A stretch of DNA of 64,000 nucleotides from JAUVDZ01 sp042568205. Its GTDB lineage: Bacteria; Patescibacteriota; Gracilibacteria; UBA1369; PNNO01. Location: positions 124,001 to 188,000 of the forward strand of contig JBHPJE010000001.1 of NCBI GenBank assembly GCA_042568205.1. The letters run 5' to 3'. Below the pieces are notes generated by a model. That model saw nothing but the letters and a program-made list of their open reading frames with translations. It did not search any database and was not told where the DNA came from. A program made the position numbers and the translations under genes. Positions 25,336 to 34,600 of this stretch are shown in pieces (the stretch's first letter is position 1; the number at the start of each line of letters is the position of its first letter).

Positions 25336-25476
25336 AAATAAGCAGGTATAGTATAGTGGTGCTTGATAGCGCGATGAACGAAGTGAATCGGACTAGCAAG
25401 TACGACGGAGCGTTCGAAAGAACGCGTAGTGCAAATTACGACTGGGATAAATAAATAAGCAGGTATAGTATAGTGG
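25336..25476 (+). repeat. 24-bp direct repeat carrying the 5' end of tRNA-Gly
   Basis: A 24-base sequence beginning AAATAAGCAGGTATAG occurs at 25336-25359 and again at 25453-25476. The second copy starts the intact tRNA-Gly; the first starts the broken copy. A further 11-bp match (ATTACGACTGG, 25435-25445 against 25479-25489) continues the homology into the anticodon stem, showing that the whole 5' half of the gene was duplicated. Confidence 0.75.
25342..25445 (+). pseudogene. Truncated tRNA-Gly copy interrupted by a structured insert
   Basis: Residues matching tRNA-Gly positions 1-18 (25342-25359) are followed by a 75-nt insert (25360-25434), then the D-to-anticodon-stem segment ATTACGACTGG (25435-25445), then AT-rich sequence in place of the anticodon loop and 3' half. 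The insert is GC-richer than its surroundings and can fold: CTTGATAG/CTAGCAAG with one mismatch, CGAT/ATCG inside it, and GCGTTC-GAAA-GAACGC, a six-pair stem with a GNRA tetraloop. It cannot make a functional tRNA as it stands. Confidence 0.65.
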
Positions 25477-25533
25477 CTATTACGACTGGTTGCCAATCAG
25501 TAAACACGAGTTCAATTCTCGTTACCTGCTCCA
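25459..25533 (+). tRNA. tRNA-Gly (GCC)
   Basis: Cloverleaf with acceptor GCAGGTA/TACCTGC, anticodon stem ACTGG/TCAGT around loop TTGCCAA (anticodon GCC, reads GGC and GGU), T arm CGAG-TTCAATT-CTCG, discriminator T and an encoded CCA at 25531-25533. The D arm is short (TATAGTATAGTGGCTA). A truncated duplicate lies just upstream. Confidence 0.92.
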
Positions 25534-25547
25534 CGACCAATTTCCCC

Positions 25548-25576
25548 TTGACATCATATCAACACAATGATACGCT
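25548..25576 (+). promoter_or_regulatory. Promoter for the cold-shock gene
   Basis: TTGACA (25548-25553) with a poor -10, TACGCT (25571-25576), at 17 bp. Start near 25583 would give a leader of about 94 nt, in keeping with the long leaders of cold-shock mRNAs. Confidence 0.4.
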
Positions 25577-25676
25577 TTCTTTGTCAAATAATTAGTTGTC
25601 CAAAAAGGAGCATAGTCGAGTTTCATATTTAGGCATTCAACGTTTGATACTAAATAATTTTTTTACACATTGTAAA

Positions 25677-25904
25677 ATGAATGATGAAACTACAGCTCCA
25701 ACTAACGAAGGAGTTATCGCTCGTCTAACGGATAGAGGATTCGGATTTATCTCTCAAGAGGGAGAAGAAAAAGATCTTTTTTTCCATTCAAATGAGCTTG
25801 TAGATGTAGAATTTAAAGATCTTAACGAAGGAGACAAAGTAACATTCAATGTTGCTGAAGGTCCTAAAGGTCCAAATGCTACACAAGTTACTCTAGTTAG
25901 CTAG
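25677..25904 (+). CDS. Cold-shock domain protein
   Basis: A 75-residue single-domain CSP, an RNA/ssDNA-binding chaperone. RNP1 is DRGFGFISQEG and RNP2 is KDLFFHSNEL; GDKVTFNVAEGPKGPNATQV ends the barrel. The ATG at 25677 (MNDETTAPTNEGVIARL) is chosen over an in-frame ATG at 25596 because nothing upstream resembles a CSP and the family is about 65-75 residues. A strong terminator follows at 25923-25965, so it is monocistronic. Confidence 0.93.
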   Translation: MNDETTAPTNEGVIARLTDRGFGFISQEGEEKDLFFHSNELVDVEFKDLNEGDKVTFNVAEGPKGPNATQVTLVS

Positions 25905-25922
25905 ATTAATACTACAAAATCT

Positions 25923-25965
25923 AAATACCCCATTTCTAGTTCAATCTAGGTGGGGTATTTTTTTT
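25923..25965 (+). terminator. Strong intrinsic terminator after the cold-shock gene
   Basis: AAATACCCCA (25923-25932) and TGGGGTATTT (25951-25960) pair perfectly over ten bases with an 18-nt loop, followed by a run of T. Confidence 0.85.
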
Positions 25966-26015
25966 GTACATTCAACTTCTATGTTAAAATTAATTGTGTT
26001 CTTAATTTTTTAAAT

Positions 26016-26546
26016 ATGAAAAAAACAATCCCACTTCTGATAGTTTCTATTTTTGTTCTTAGTGCATGCCTACCAACAACTGATGGAATTAGTGATGAAA
26101 TGGTAGTAAAACATGACTTAACTGAAGAAGAAGTTAAAATGCTTGAAGAAATGGATATAACTGATGAAACAATTGATGCCTGGATGGATGAAATCAAAGC
26201 AATGGGTCCTGGACTTTTTGATTTTAATGCTGAATTAGAAGACGTGAGCGGAGGAACTGCAACGGGAAATGCAGGCGCATATTTTGAAGAAGGATATAAT
26301 CTTTTTGCTGAATTTAATGGACTTCCACATCCTGAAGAAGGATATTTTTATGAAGGATGGGTAGTACGAAATAGTCCTTTAAGCGTTATTAGTACAGGAA
26401 AAGCAGAACGAAGTCTGGGTGATTATTTTAATGATTTCCAATCTGACGATAATTTGTTGGATCATGATTTCTACGTTCTTACACTAGAACCAGATGATGG
26501 TGATCCAGCTCCTGCTGAACATATTTTAGAAGGGACAATGAAATAA
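26016..26546 (+). CDS. Lipoprotein with anti-sigma-K (RskA C-terminal)-like domain
   Basis: A 176-residue lipoprotein: MKKTIPLLIVSIFVLSAC with lipobox LSAC (Cys18), an acidic helical stretch (LTEEEVKMLEEMDITDETID), then a beta domain from about residue 65. The pattern YFYEGWVVRNSPLSVISTGKAE ... HDFYVLTLEPDDGDPAPAEHIL resembles the extracytoplasmic part of RskA-type anti-sigma factors (qlWlv...vsaG...TvEpaGGspaP). There is no sigma-binding or membrane helix portion, so it is not an anti-sigma factor itself. Start at 26016 fixes the signal peptide. Role unknown. Confidence 0.72.
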   Translation: MKKTIPLLIVSIFVLSACLPTTDGISDEMVVKHDLTEEEVKMLEEMDITDETIDAWMDEIKAMGPGLFDFNAELEDVSGGTATGNAGAYFEEGYNLFAEFNGLPHPEEGYFYEGWVVRNSPLSVISTGKAERSLGDYFNDFQSDDNLLDHDFYVLTLEPDDGDPAPAEHILEGTMK

Positions 26547-26617
26547 TACTATTAAGATTGGTTTATAGAGCTTGATTTGTTATACTAATAGATAGCATTA
26601 TTATTAACCTTTCAATT

Positions 26618-26836
26618 ATGAAAGCAGTAGGTATGGTTGCAGTAATTCTGACAGTAGTGGGAGCTCTAAACTGGGGGCTCGTAGGTCTAGGAGGATTCCT
26701 TGGATCAAATCTTAACCTTGTAAATTTAATATTTGGTGCTTGGCCAATGGTTGAATGGATCGTTTATTTATTAGTAGGTGTGTCTGGTATTCTTACTTTA
26801 TGGGCGCACGCAACTAAAAAATGTCACATGAAATAA
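26618..26836 (+). CDS. DUF378 family small membrane protein
   Basis: A 72-residue protein with two membrane helices, characteristic DUF378: VVGALNWGLVGLGGF in the first helix, FGAWPMVEWIVYLLVGVSGI in the second. Function is not known for the family. It follows the lipoprotein gene by about 70 nt and is closed by the hairpin at 26861-26889. Confidence 0.88.
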   Translation: MKAVGMVAVILTVVGALNWGLVGLGGFLGSNLNLVNLIFGAWPMVEWIVYLLVGVSGILTLWAHATKKCHMK

Positions 26837-26860
26837 TGTGATTTTTTAATGAATTGAATA

Positions 26861-26895
26861 AGGGGGTATATTTAAAGTATGTACTCCCTTTTAAG
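26861..26895 (+). terminator. Terminator after DUF378 gene
   Basis: AGGGGGTATAT (26861-26871) pairs with ATGTACTCCCT (26879-26889), two G-U pairs, then TTTTAAG. Confidence 0.65.
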
Positions 26896-26926
26896 AAAAG
26901 CCGACAGCGAGATAACGCTGCCGGCT
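26894..26926 (-). terminator. Terminator for GC-rich island 3 gene
   Basis: On the minus strand AGCCGGCAGCG (26926-26916) pairs with CGCTGTCGGCT (26909-26899), one mismatch, 6-nt loop, followed by TTTCTT. It matches a gene ending at 26997 on this strand. Confidence 0.7.
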
Positions 26927-26996
26927 GTGCCCCGTGTGTGAGGGGCGAAACCTCGCATTCGTCATCCGGGGTAGGATGCGAACCGAAGTTGGAGGG

Positions 26997-27686
26997 CTAG
27001 ATGGATGTGCGGGGCGTAGTGTCGTTGGTGGGCTCCACAGCAGTGATGGCATCGTAGATCACGGTGCCTTTCGCGATGTCCCAGTTGCCGGAGTGCTCCA
27101 GGCCGAGGTCGTCTTTGGCGATCACAGCGTTGGTGCCCTGACCCTGGCTGAAACGGAAGCCAGTGATCCACTTGCCACCGTTCGGGACGGGCGTGATGTT
27201 GATCTTGCCGTCGCAGAGGGTGTAGCCGCCCTTGGTGATTTCGGCGTCTTCGTGCGAGTACTCGATCACAGGCACGTTGGTCAGATCATCCGTGGTGAGC
27301 TCTATGAACTCCTTGAGGATGGGCTTCTCGTCGTCGGTGACGGAGATCTTGTTGATTTCCACGGCCACAACCTTCACGTCAGTGTTGGTGATGGTTCCGA
27401 TGTTCCAGCCCGTGATCAACGTCCACGAGATGTCGATCTTGTTGATGTCGAACGTACCGTGCGTCCAGATGGCGATGTTGCCTTCGGGCGTGAGGCCGAT
27501 CACCGGCTTGGTCTTGAACAGCTTGTCCACACGGATGAGCCAATCAGCGATACCGGTGATGTTCCAAGCCAGCAGCTCGCGCCACTGCTTGAGGGTGATC
27601 ACCCAGGGCTTCTCGCTCGTCTTCTTCAGGAAGTCATTCCAGTTGAGGCCTTCGATCTCTTCGATAGCGGGGGTGTAAAGTTCCAT
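26997..27686 (-). CDS. Orphan protein of GC-rich island 3
   Basis: A 229-residue protein starting MELYTPAIEEIEGLNWNDFL; soluble, without signal peptide or membrane helix. No family recognised. It is rich in Ile, Thr, Trp and Asn, with strand-like blocks (PEGNIAIWTHGTFDINKIDI, GTITNTDVKVVAVEINKISV), suggesting a beta-rich fold. Codons are strongly GC-ending (ATC, AAG, ACC) although the amino-acid mix (Ile, Lys, Asn) is what AT-rich genomes favour. AGGAG sits 6 nt before the ATG, a true SD, unlike native genes. A terminator follows at 26894-26926 and a nested palindrome precedes it. A longer open frame on the opposite strand is a shadow of GC-biased codons. Confidence 0.75.
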   Translation of the reverse strand: MELYTPAIEEIEGLNWNDFLKKTSEKPWVITLKQWRELLAWNITGIADWLIRVDKLFKTKPVIGLTPEGNIAIWTHGTFDINKIDISWTLITGWNIGTITNTDVKVVAVEINKISVTDDEKPILKEFIELTTDDLTNVPVIEYSHEDAEITKGGYTLCDGKINITPVPNGGKWITGFRFSQGQGTNAVIAKDDLGLEHSGNWDIAKGTVIYDAITAVEPTNDTTPRTSI

Positions 27687-27765
27687 AACAATCTCCTTCT
27701 AATAACAGGTTTTTTGTTTCACTGCATTTAGCAGCTTCTCACCGAAATACCAAAGATTATGGCAT

Positions 27766-27818
27766 CCTAAGAGAAAATCCAAAAGTCACATATTGTGATT
27801 TGCAGATTTTCTCTTAGG
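27766..27818. promoter_or_regulatory. Nested palindrome upstream of island 3 gene
   Basis: CCTAAGAGAAAATC (27766-27779) and GATTTTCTCTTAGG (27805-27818) are perfect 14-bp inverted arms. Between them TCACA-TAT-TGTGA (27786-27798) is a second, centred palindrome. On the minus strand a CATAAT -10-like hexamer follows about 7 nt after the outer arm, so the structure covers the probable -35 of the 26997-27686 gene. It could be an operator, a recombination site or a cruciform. The rest of 27687-27947 shows nothing convincing except the ACAGGTTTTTT motif at 27705-27715. Confidence 0.6.
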
Positions 27819-27947
27819 AAAACTCGGGAAAATAGCGAAACAAATACCTCTTCATCTAGCCTGATTTTCAATGCACACACGACGAAAAATTTACGCAAAA
27901 ATACGCATGAAAGCAATAGGATTTTTTTTAAAAACATTGACGTATTT

Positions 27948-27982
27948 AAAAAGAGCCCGACAGTTAATGCCAGGCTCTTTTT
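27948..27982 (-). terminator. Intrinsic terminator for the 31440 surface protein gene
   Basis: AAAAAGAGCC (27948-27957) and GGCTCTTTTT (27973-27982) form a ten-pair stem; on the minus strand the hairpin ends in T-rich sequence, 15 nt after the stop at 27997. Confidence 0.8.
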
Positions 27983-27996
27983 TTATAGAATATTTC

Positions 27997-30900
27997 TTAT
28001 AATAGATATCCTAATGCAGCAGTTATTTCTGGTTCGCTTACGAAATCTATAATTCGTAATAAGAACTCACTTCTTTCAGTGTTTGCAAACATTTCAAGAA
28101 TTCTATCATGCAACTCAGGATCATTTACAGGTAGTTCTGAATATGGATTAGTATAATCTAATGCTGAAGTAATGAATAACATTCTAATTGCCATTGCAAG
28201 TACTTCACCTCTGATAGCAGTTCTATCTACAAATGCAAGCCTGTTAGCTGCAAATGAGTCAACCATTGGATCAAGTTCTTCTACAGCAGCAATACCGTGT
28301 TTAGCTGCAAATGGTACATATTGATATGCCCAGTGAGCTGAACTGACATCTGTATAGTAATCCTTAAATAATTCAATTTCATCAGGAGTAAGATCTGCTT
28401 CAATACCTGACGCATTATAGAACATTACAAATAACTCACCACGAGTTAATTTCTTATCCCATGCAGCATGCCATTCTTCTTCATTATCAGGATTTACCAT
28501 CAAAGCTTTGTCAGTTATTAATCTACCTCTGATTAATCCAAGATCTTTAGCTTTATATAGGTGTCTTGCAAGGTATTTAACTGTATTCAGATCGTATTTA
28601 CCTAAAGCTGGATGATCTGGTCCAACAATTCTTGGGAAATCATCATAAGCTTGTGTTACATTATTACTTTCTTCTAATTCTTGTAAAGTATATGGAGCAA
28701 CACAATATGATCTCATAGCAATAATAAGCGCTTCAAGTCTTGTTGTTTGTCTAGCTGGTTTAATCAAATTTCCAGTATATTCCCAATTACTTTTGAATTC
28801 ATCGTATCCATTAATGACATGTTCTGGTAATTCATTATTAAAGAAATAAAGTTTACTTAAGAATTCTACATATGGATTAATCCATGCAACTAAACTATCT
28901 TTATAAACAATATCTCTACCACTATTCCAGTGTAGACATTTAGGTTCTTCAACTGGATCCGGAACAACAATCTCAGGCGCGTCATGAGTAGGGTCAGATG
29001 GTTTGTCGTCCTCTTCTTCTCGTTCTCTTTCTCTCTGTTCTAAACATCCTGCAACTTCAACAAGAAGATCAAGTTTTACGTAATCTGTATAAAGAATTTC
29101 AGAATATGATTCATCATCACAAGTGTACGCAAGAAGGTTAGCTTGAAGATCAATACATTCTTCTCCTTCATGTACATTACCTTGTACAAGCATATGGACT
29201 TTTCCGTCATATATGTAGTCAGGTGCATTAGTAACAACTTTTTCAACTACCATGTCGTCGTTAGTAGCATTTTCACCAACATATTCCCATACACTTGTAT
29301 TGTTATTCCAAACATATACAGTTGCTGTTCCAGGATTTACAACAGGTGCTTGTCCTTCCCAATGAAGTCTAAATGCGTGGTCTTCACCAATCACACCTTC
29401 AGGAACATCAAATGAGAATCTTTGAGTATTATAATCACCTTCAGCAGCACCATCAGTTTGTGCCCATCTTTTAGAGTTATAAGGTTCACTACTATCATTT
29501 CCGTCAGAGTCATCAATTTGACAGTAATATTCGTTCATTTTATCTCCATGACTTCCCCAACATGCCCATTTGCTGTCATCAAATTGATCTTCATACATAT
29601 AGCTATCTAGGTTTGAAGGATCCTCTGTAGGAGGCATCTCTGTTTGAATAGAATGATATGCTCTATGTTTACTGTGCGAGAATAATTTACTTTCAAAATC
29701 ATAAGAATCTTCAAATACATAATTAGTTCCTTCTTCAGTAGGTGTGAAGTTGTATGGACCTTCATCTACAAGTCCATCAAGATCATCATCTAAATCATTA
29801 CACCATTCATCTTCTCTTAATTCTAAACACATTAGATCTAAGTATCCAATTTTGTATGGATGTTCAAGTGTTTCACCATTCAATACAATTTGATATAAAG
29901 GGATCCTTTCTGGGAAGTAATCACTATATGGACCAGGTAGATTTTGTAAGTATTGTAAAATGTAACTGTTATCAACAGTACAGTATGGCGTGTAATAAGG
30001 TGGGAATCCTTTTTTACCAGGATATGACCCCATAACTACAGGGATAATTTCACCTTCATACATAGGTACTACAATACTTGTTTCTCCATCTTGGTTAAGA
30101 TCGATTTCAAATTGAACAAATGCGTGTAATCCACCAAGCATTGGGTATTGAAGTATATCAATATCCCAAAGTCCTCCACTATAAATCAAGTTTACGATAT
30201 CCCAAACTTTAAATTCTATACCAGTATTAATACCTTCAGTGAATGGACTATTTAAAGTAACTAATTCTGATCCATCTCTAGGATCTTCAGTAATTAAACT
30301 TAATTTCACTTCGTCGTCTCCAAGCCAACCACTTGATGGGCTGTTACCTACTAAATCTAATTCATGAATCTGAGTTTTAACTACTTCCATTCCATCAAAC
30401 ATAGGACCAATAAATCCGTCTGGTTCAGACACATAATCATCTGGAGTGAATTCTAAAGTACTTAAACCAGTTAATTTATATACATCATCTCTATGAGAGT
30501 ATGAGAAATCTATATCTACTTCAACTTCAGTATTGATGTCTCTATATGTTCTTGGTTGAGGAGTTGCATTTCTCATTACAACTGGACTTCCAAATTCGTC
30601 ACAATTGTATTTTAAATACATTTCAGATTGATAAGGCCCATATAAACTAATTGGCATATAATCAGGAGGGAATTCAGTACATAATGGATTTTCGTATAAA
30701 GGTGGAAAAGCTTTAATTATACCTTTTTCAACCTTATCATCATGCATTTCAATTAGTACTCTTTCATCACATTCACTTTCGTGAATTGCTTCACAATATT
30801 TATCACCATCTACTTCCATTTCCCAAACTTCACCCCAATGAATAATCATATCAGCAGGGAAGTCCATATTATCAAACTTTTCTTCATAATCACCCCATCC

Positions 30901-31440
30901 ATAAAGTGATAATTCAACATTTCCGAATAGCTCACTATAACCAATAAGTGGAGCTAATTCATCAGTAAATACATTGAAATAAACTTTTTCTTCAGGTGTA
31001 CATCCACCCCATCTACGACAATGCTCTTGTTTATAAGGTTGGAATAAAACTTGTCCTGAAAGTACGATTGTTTCACAATTAGGTCCCATTTCTGGTGGAG
31101 GTGCATCATCACCAGGCCCATCATCACCAGTTGGTATGAATACCTGCTGAACACCGCTTGAAACACATATAATCATTTCTTCAGTCTTTTCTGAAGGAAC
31201 TAATAGAGTTTCCTCGTCATAGTAACCGTCACAAACGTCTCCAATACCATCACCATCTCTATCTACTTGCATTGGATTGTATAGTTCTGGGCAGTTATCG
31301 TTCCAGTTTTTGATATCGTCACCATCATTATCACTGTGACCACCACCCCAACTTGCATTAGATAGAGCAAATAATGCCACAGCAACAACTACAGACAATG
31401 CTGCAATTGATAGGATGCTTTTTTTGTGTTTTTTAAACAT
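27997..31440 (-). CDS. Large SLH surface protein with TSP3 and MopE-like motifs (paralogue A)
   Basis: An 1147-residue exported protein. Signal peptide (SILSIAALSVVVAVALFALS), then a thrombospondin type 3 Ca2+-binding repeat at about 36-75 (SDNDGDDIKNWNDNCPELYN, DRDGDGIGDVCDG). Long beta-rich ectodomain; a MopE-like metal-binding motif NDLDDDLDGLVDEGPYN near 545-560; a charged linker (EQREREREEEDDKPSD) near 810; three divergent SLH domains over the last about 280 residues (TTRLEALIIAMR, KLTRGELFVMFYN, AIRGEVLAMAIRM). It is cell-surface and probably attached to wall polysaccharide. A longer paralogue lies directly upstream on the same strand, separated by a terminator. Confidence 0.88.
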   Translation of the reverse strand: MFKKHKKSILSIAALSVVVAVALFALSNASWGGGHSDNDGDDIKNWNDNCPELYNPMQVDRDGDGIGDVCDGYYDEETLLVPSEKTEEMIICVSSGVQQVFIPTGDDGPGDDAPPPEMGPNCETIVLSGQVLFQPYKQEHCRRWGGCTPEEKVYFNVFTDELAPLIGYSELFGNVELSLYGWGDYEEKFDNMDFPADMIIHWGEVWEMEVDGDKYCEAIHESECDERVLIEMHDDKVEKGIIKAFPPLYENPLCTEFPPDYMPISLYGPYQSEMYLKYNCDEFGSPVVMRNATPQPRTYRDINTEVEVDIDFSYSHRDDVYKLTGLSTLEFTPDDYVSEPDGFIGPMFDGMEVVKTQIHELDLVGNSPSSGWLGDDEVKLSLITEDPRDGSELVTLNSPFTEGINTGIEFKVWDIVNLIYSGGLWDIDILQYPMLGGLHAFVQFEIDLNQDGETSIVVPMYEGEIIPVVMGSYPGKKGFPPYYTPYCTVDNSYILQYLQNLPGPYSDYFPERIPLYQIVLNGETLEHPYKIGYLDLMCLELREDEWCNDLDDDLDGLVDEGPYNFTPTEEGTNYVFEDSYDFESKLFSHSKHRAYHSIQTEMPPTEDPSNLDSYMYEDQFDDSKWACWGSHGDKMNEYYCQIDDSDGNDSSEPYNSKRWAQTDGAAEGDYNTQRFSFDVPEGVIGEDHAFRLHWEGQAPVVNPGTATVYVWNNNTSVWEYVGENATNDDMVVEKVVTNAPDYIYDGKVHMLVQGNVHEGEECIDLQANLLAYTCDDESYSEILYTDYVKLDLLVEVAGCLEQREREREEEDDKPSDPTHDAPEIVVPDPVEEPKCLHWNSGRDIVYKDSLVAWINPYVEFLSKLYFFNNELPEHVINGYDEFKSNWEYTGNLIKPARQTTRLEALIIAMRSYCVAPYTLQELEESNNVTQAYDDFPRIVGPDHPALGKYDLNTVKYLARHLYKAKDLGLIRGRLITDKALMVNPDNEEEWHAAWDKKLTRGELFVMFYNASGIEADLTPDEIELFKDYYTDVSSAHWAYQYVPFAAKHGIAAVEELDPMVDSFAANRLAFVDRTAIRGEVLAMAIRMLFITSALDYTNPYSELPVNDPELHDRILEMFANTERSEFLLRIIDFVSEPEITAALGYLL

Positions 31441-31620
31441 TTTGTTTTTGTGTTAAGAATATATATAAAATTTCCATATTTACATGGATTTTGCTTGTTC
31501 GGTTTTGTAGCTTGTGTAAGCCATATTGATATTTTGGTTTTGTTTTTATTTTTATCAAAAACCATCACAACTGCTATCATTATAACATATACTTGATTTC
31601 TGGTCAATAGGGTGTTAACT

Positions 31621-31655
31621 AAAAACGCCCAACTCGTATGAGTCAGGCGTTTTTT
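31621..31655. terminator. Strong bidirectional terminator between paralogues
   Basis: AAAAACGCC, CA, ACTC, loop GTAT, GAGT, CA, GGCGTTTTT: a nearly perfect hairpin with T-runs both ways. It closes the 35816-31671 gene and separates it from the 31440-27997 gene. The rest of the 31441-31620 gap holds AT-rich leader sequence only. Confidence 0.85.
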
Positions 31656-31670
31656 AATATAGATTTAAGA

Positions 31671-34600
31671 TTACAAAACCATTTCAGCCATTTCTGCTAA
31701 ACCTACAAGGAATTCTCCAAATAAGAATTCAGATCTTTCAGCATCTTTTAATTCTGTTTGAATTACACCATGAATATAATCATTCAATAATGTGTGTCCA
31801 GAGTGTTGATTTATATGATTAATTACACTTGTAATATAGATCATTCTTAATGCTAATGCAGTATCTTCACCACGAGTTAAGAATTCGTATGGGAATGCTT
31901 CTCTAGTTGGATTCTCAGCAATTAATTTAGTTTCAATTACGAATGGAATGTATTTTGCATACCATTCAGTTGCATAAACATCAATCCAATTGTCTTTAGC
32001 CAATTTATCAAGCTCTTCAAATGTAATCTCAGCATATTTACTGATTAATCCTTCCATATCAGCAAATCTCATAAATAATGTAAGTGCTTCAACACGATAG
32101 ATTTCTGCATCCCAATCAGAATTAATAACTCCAGTAGGATCTACACGTCCATTAAATAATCCTAAATCGTAACCTTTGTAAATAAGATCTAATACATAGC
32201 CAGGAACATCAGGATTGCTTCCATCTCTTGGAGCATCAGCAAAGTTGAAATTATCTTTAGTATTTGCCATTCTGTCTTCCAAGCCAGCATATGGTTCGTA
32301 ACAGAATGCCCTCATAGCAACACTGAGTGCTTCATATCTAAGTGCTGGTTCTGCAGCTCTGAAATCTGAGAGACTAGTATATTTCTCATCTTTTGGATCC
32401 CATTTATCACCACTGATAACGTGTTCACCAGAATTTAGTACATATAATTGACTTAAAAGATCAATATAAGGTTTAGGCCATCCACCATTTTTAGCATAAC
32501 GAACTTTACGTTCTGGGTGCCAACCTAGACAGGCAGGAGCTTCTTCAGGAGAATCTGTTACTTCTTCTATAGCTCCACCACCATCATCATCGTCGTCATC
32601 ATCATCATCACCTCGAGGTCTGTTATTATCACCTATACAACCTTCCATTTCTTCAATCACTTCAAGTTTTACATAATCAGTGTAAAGTTGCTCAGACCTT
32701 ATAAGCGGTCCTCCTTCAATATCGCCTGCAATAAGTGAAGCTTTAAGATCAGCACTAGCAAGGAAAATATCTGTTTCGTATACATCACCTTGAACTAGGA
32801 TTATTACATCCATTCCATCCATCATGTGATTTGCTGGATCAATTACAGCTTCAATAACTTGATCGTTTGTTGAATTATGACTTCCAAGAAGTTCCCAGTC
32901 ATCTAGAGAATTATTCCATACAAAAAGATTAGCTGTATCTGGGAAAGAAATTTCTCCTAAAGCACGGCCTTCCCAGTGAATTTTTAGTTTATCTCCTTCA
33001 TTAAGTTGTTCGTCAACATGGAATAAGAACCTTTGAGTATTGTAGTATTCTTCATACGTATCATCAGTTGTAGCCCAATATTCAAATGCAATTGGAGGAT
33101 TTAAATCGACTCCATCCGAGTATGCAATTTGACAGTATTGTTCACCACTAATCGCCACAGTTCCATATACATTTAGTTTAAATTTAATCGGACCTCTTTT
33201 TGAGTCTAATCTAGAAAGTGGGATTGAAATTTCAGCTACCTTGTGAGCGTAGTTAGCATTTTTAGTTTTTTCAAATTTTAGTTTTCCATATGTTGTATCA
33301 TTAGCAGTAACTTTAAATGTTTTATCACCAATTAATACTTCCATAAAGTCAGCCTCTGGATCGTTTGTATTATCTGGAGTAATATCAACATTTAAATATA
33401 GATTTCTTGCATCATTAGTTACTTTTGTATAAATATAGCCTTCTGGATGTCCTGAAGAAGGACGAACCAATGCTTTATAAGCTGTTTGATCACCAAGTCT
33501 ATGCGTATAATATGTATCTTTTGTCCCAGGTAATAAAATTGGCTCATTAGCATCTATACTTTGCTGGCTTTCTTCACGCGCAACAAGAGTTAGTATTTGA
33601 TTGTTAGTTCTTTTGAATTCAGCAATGAATGATTTTCCACCAACTTCAGCTACATTGTTATCTTTTTTACTAATCTGATTTCTAATATTTTTATGTTCAA
33701 TAAGTGCCTTGGTTGGAGCTCTATTTCCAAGTAATACAGCATCAACATGAGCAGCATGATCACCTTCATGTTCTATTTTAACTTTATAGTCACCTCTAGA
33801 ATCAGGTAAGTATTCATTTAAGTCGAATTCTCCAGTTTCCATGTAGTAGGCATAGTGCTTTTCAGCCACTTCTTCCCATCCATGCCTAGTCATAGTATAA
33901 ATATGGAATGTTCTTGGATCTTGACCATCCAAAATACAAGACTCTCTATTATTTTGAAACTCTTCATCATCTAAATTTGGACCAAGTGCTGGTGGGCTTT
34001 GTTCTTGCCATGAATGAAATGCACAGTCTCTATCAATAATATTATTGCAACCACCGTCTGGATTCTCAATCATTTCATCTTCAAAATCATAAACACTTTT
34101 TACATGCCATTGTTCACCTTCCCAGTTATACGGTCCTTCATCTACAAGTCCATCATAATCATTATCTATGCTGTCACATTGTTCATCTTCTCTAACTTCG
34201 AAACACATTAAATCAAGTGTTCCTGAATAATGTGGTTGAGTCATTTGACCGTTGCTCATTACTCTATAAAGTTCATAATTTTCTGGGATTAAATCACCAA
34301 AAATCCAACCGAATTCACTTTTTAGTACTTGTAAAATATAACTATTATTTAAAGTACAGTAAGTAGTGTAATAAGGAGGCACACCTTTTTTTCCAGGATA
34401 CGCTCCTAAAATAACTGGTTGTACTTCTGGATCGTCAGGGAATTCTAAAGGAACTATTGTATCAACATCTCCATCTCCATCAAGGTCAGTTTCAAAAGCT
34501 ATATGAGCTTCCATAACACCAACCATTGGGAAAGTTTCACTAAAGAATTCTAAAGGAAACAGGACATCTCCCATGTAATGATTATAAAGGTAGTCAACAA

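Noticed and set aside
25360..25434. tRNA intron in the first tRNA-Gly copy
   Set aside because: The insert lies in the D region and the 3' half of the tRNA is missing after 25445, so splicing could not give a tRNA.
26934..27731. Long plus-strand frame opposite the island 3 gene
   Set aside because: It is a codon-bias shadow: GC-ending codons on the minus strand keep this frame open. No SD or promoter on the plus strand, and the minus frame has SD and terminator.
27795..28052. Plus-strand frame in the gap before the 27997 gene
   Set aside because: Overlaps the terminator and the 3' end of the surface protein gene; low-complexity basic sequence, no start signal.
32580..32640. GAT-type triplet repeat as a tandem repeat array
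   Set aside because: It only encodes the poly-Asp linker before the SLH domains of the 31671-35816 protein.
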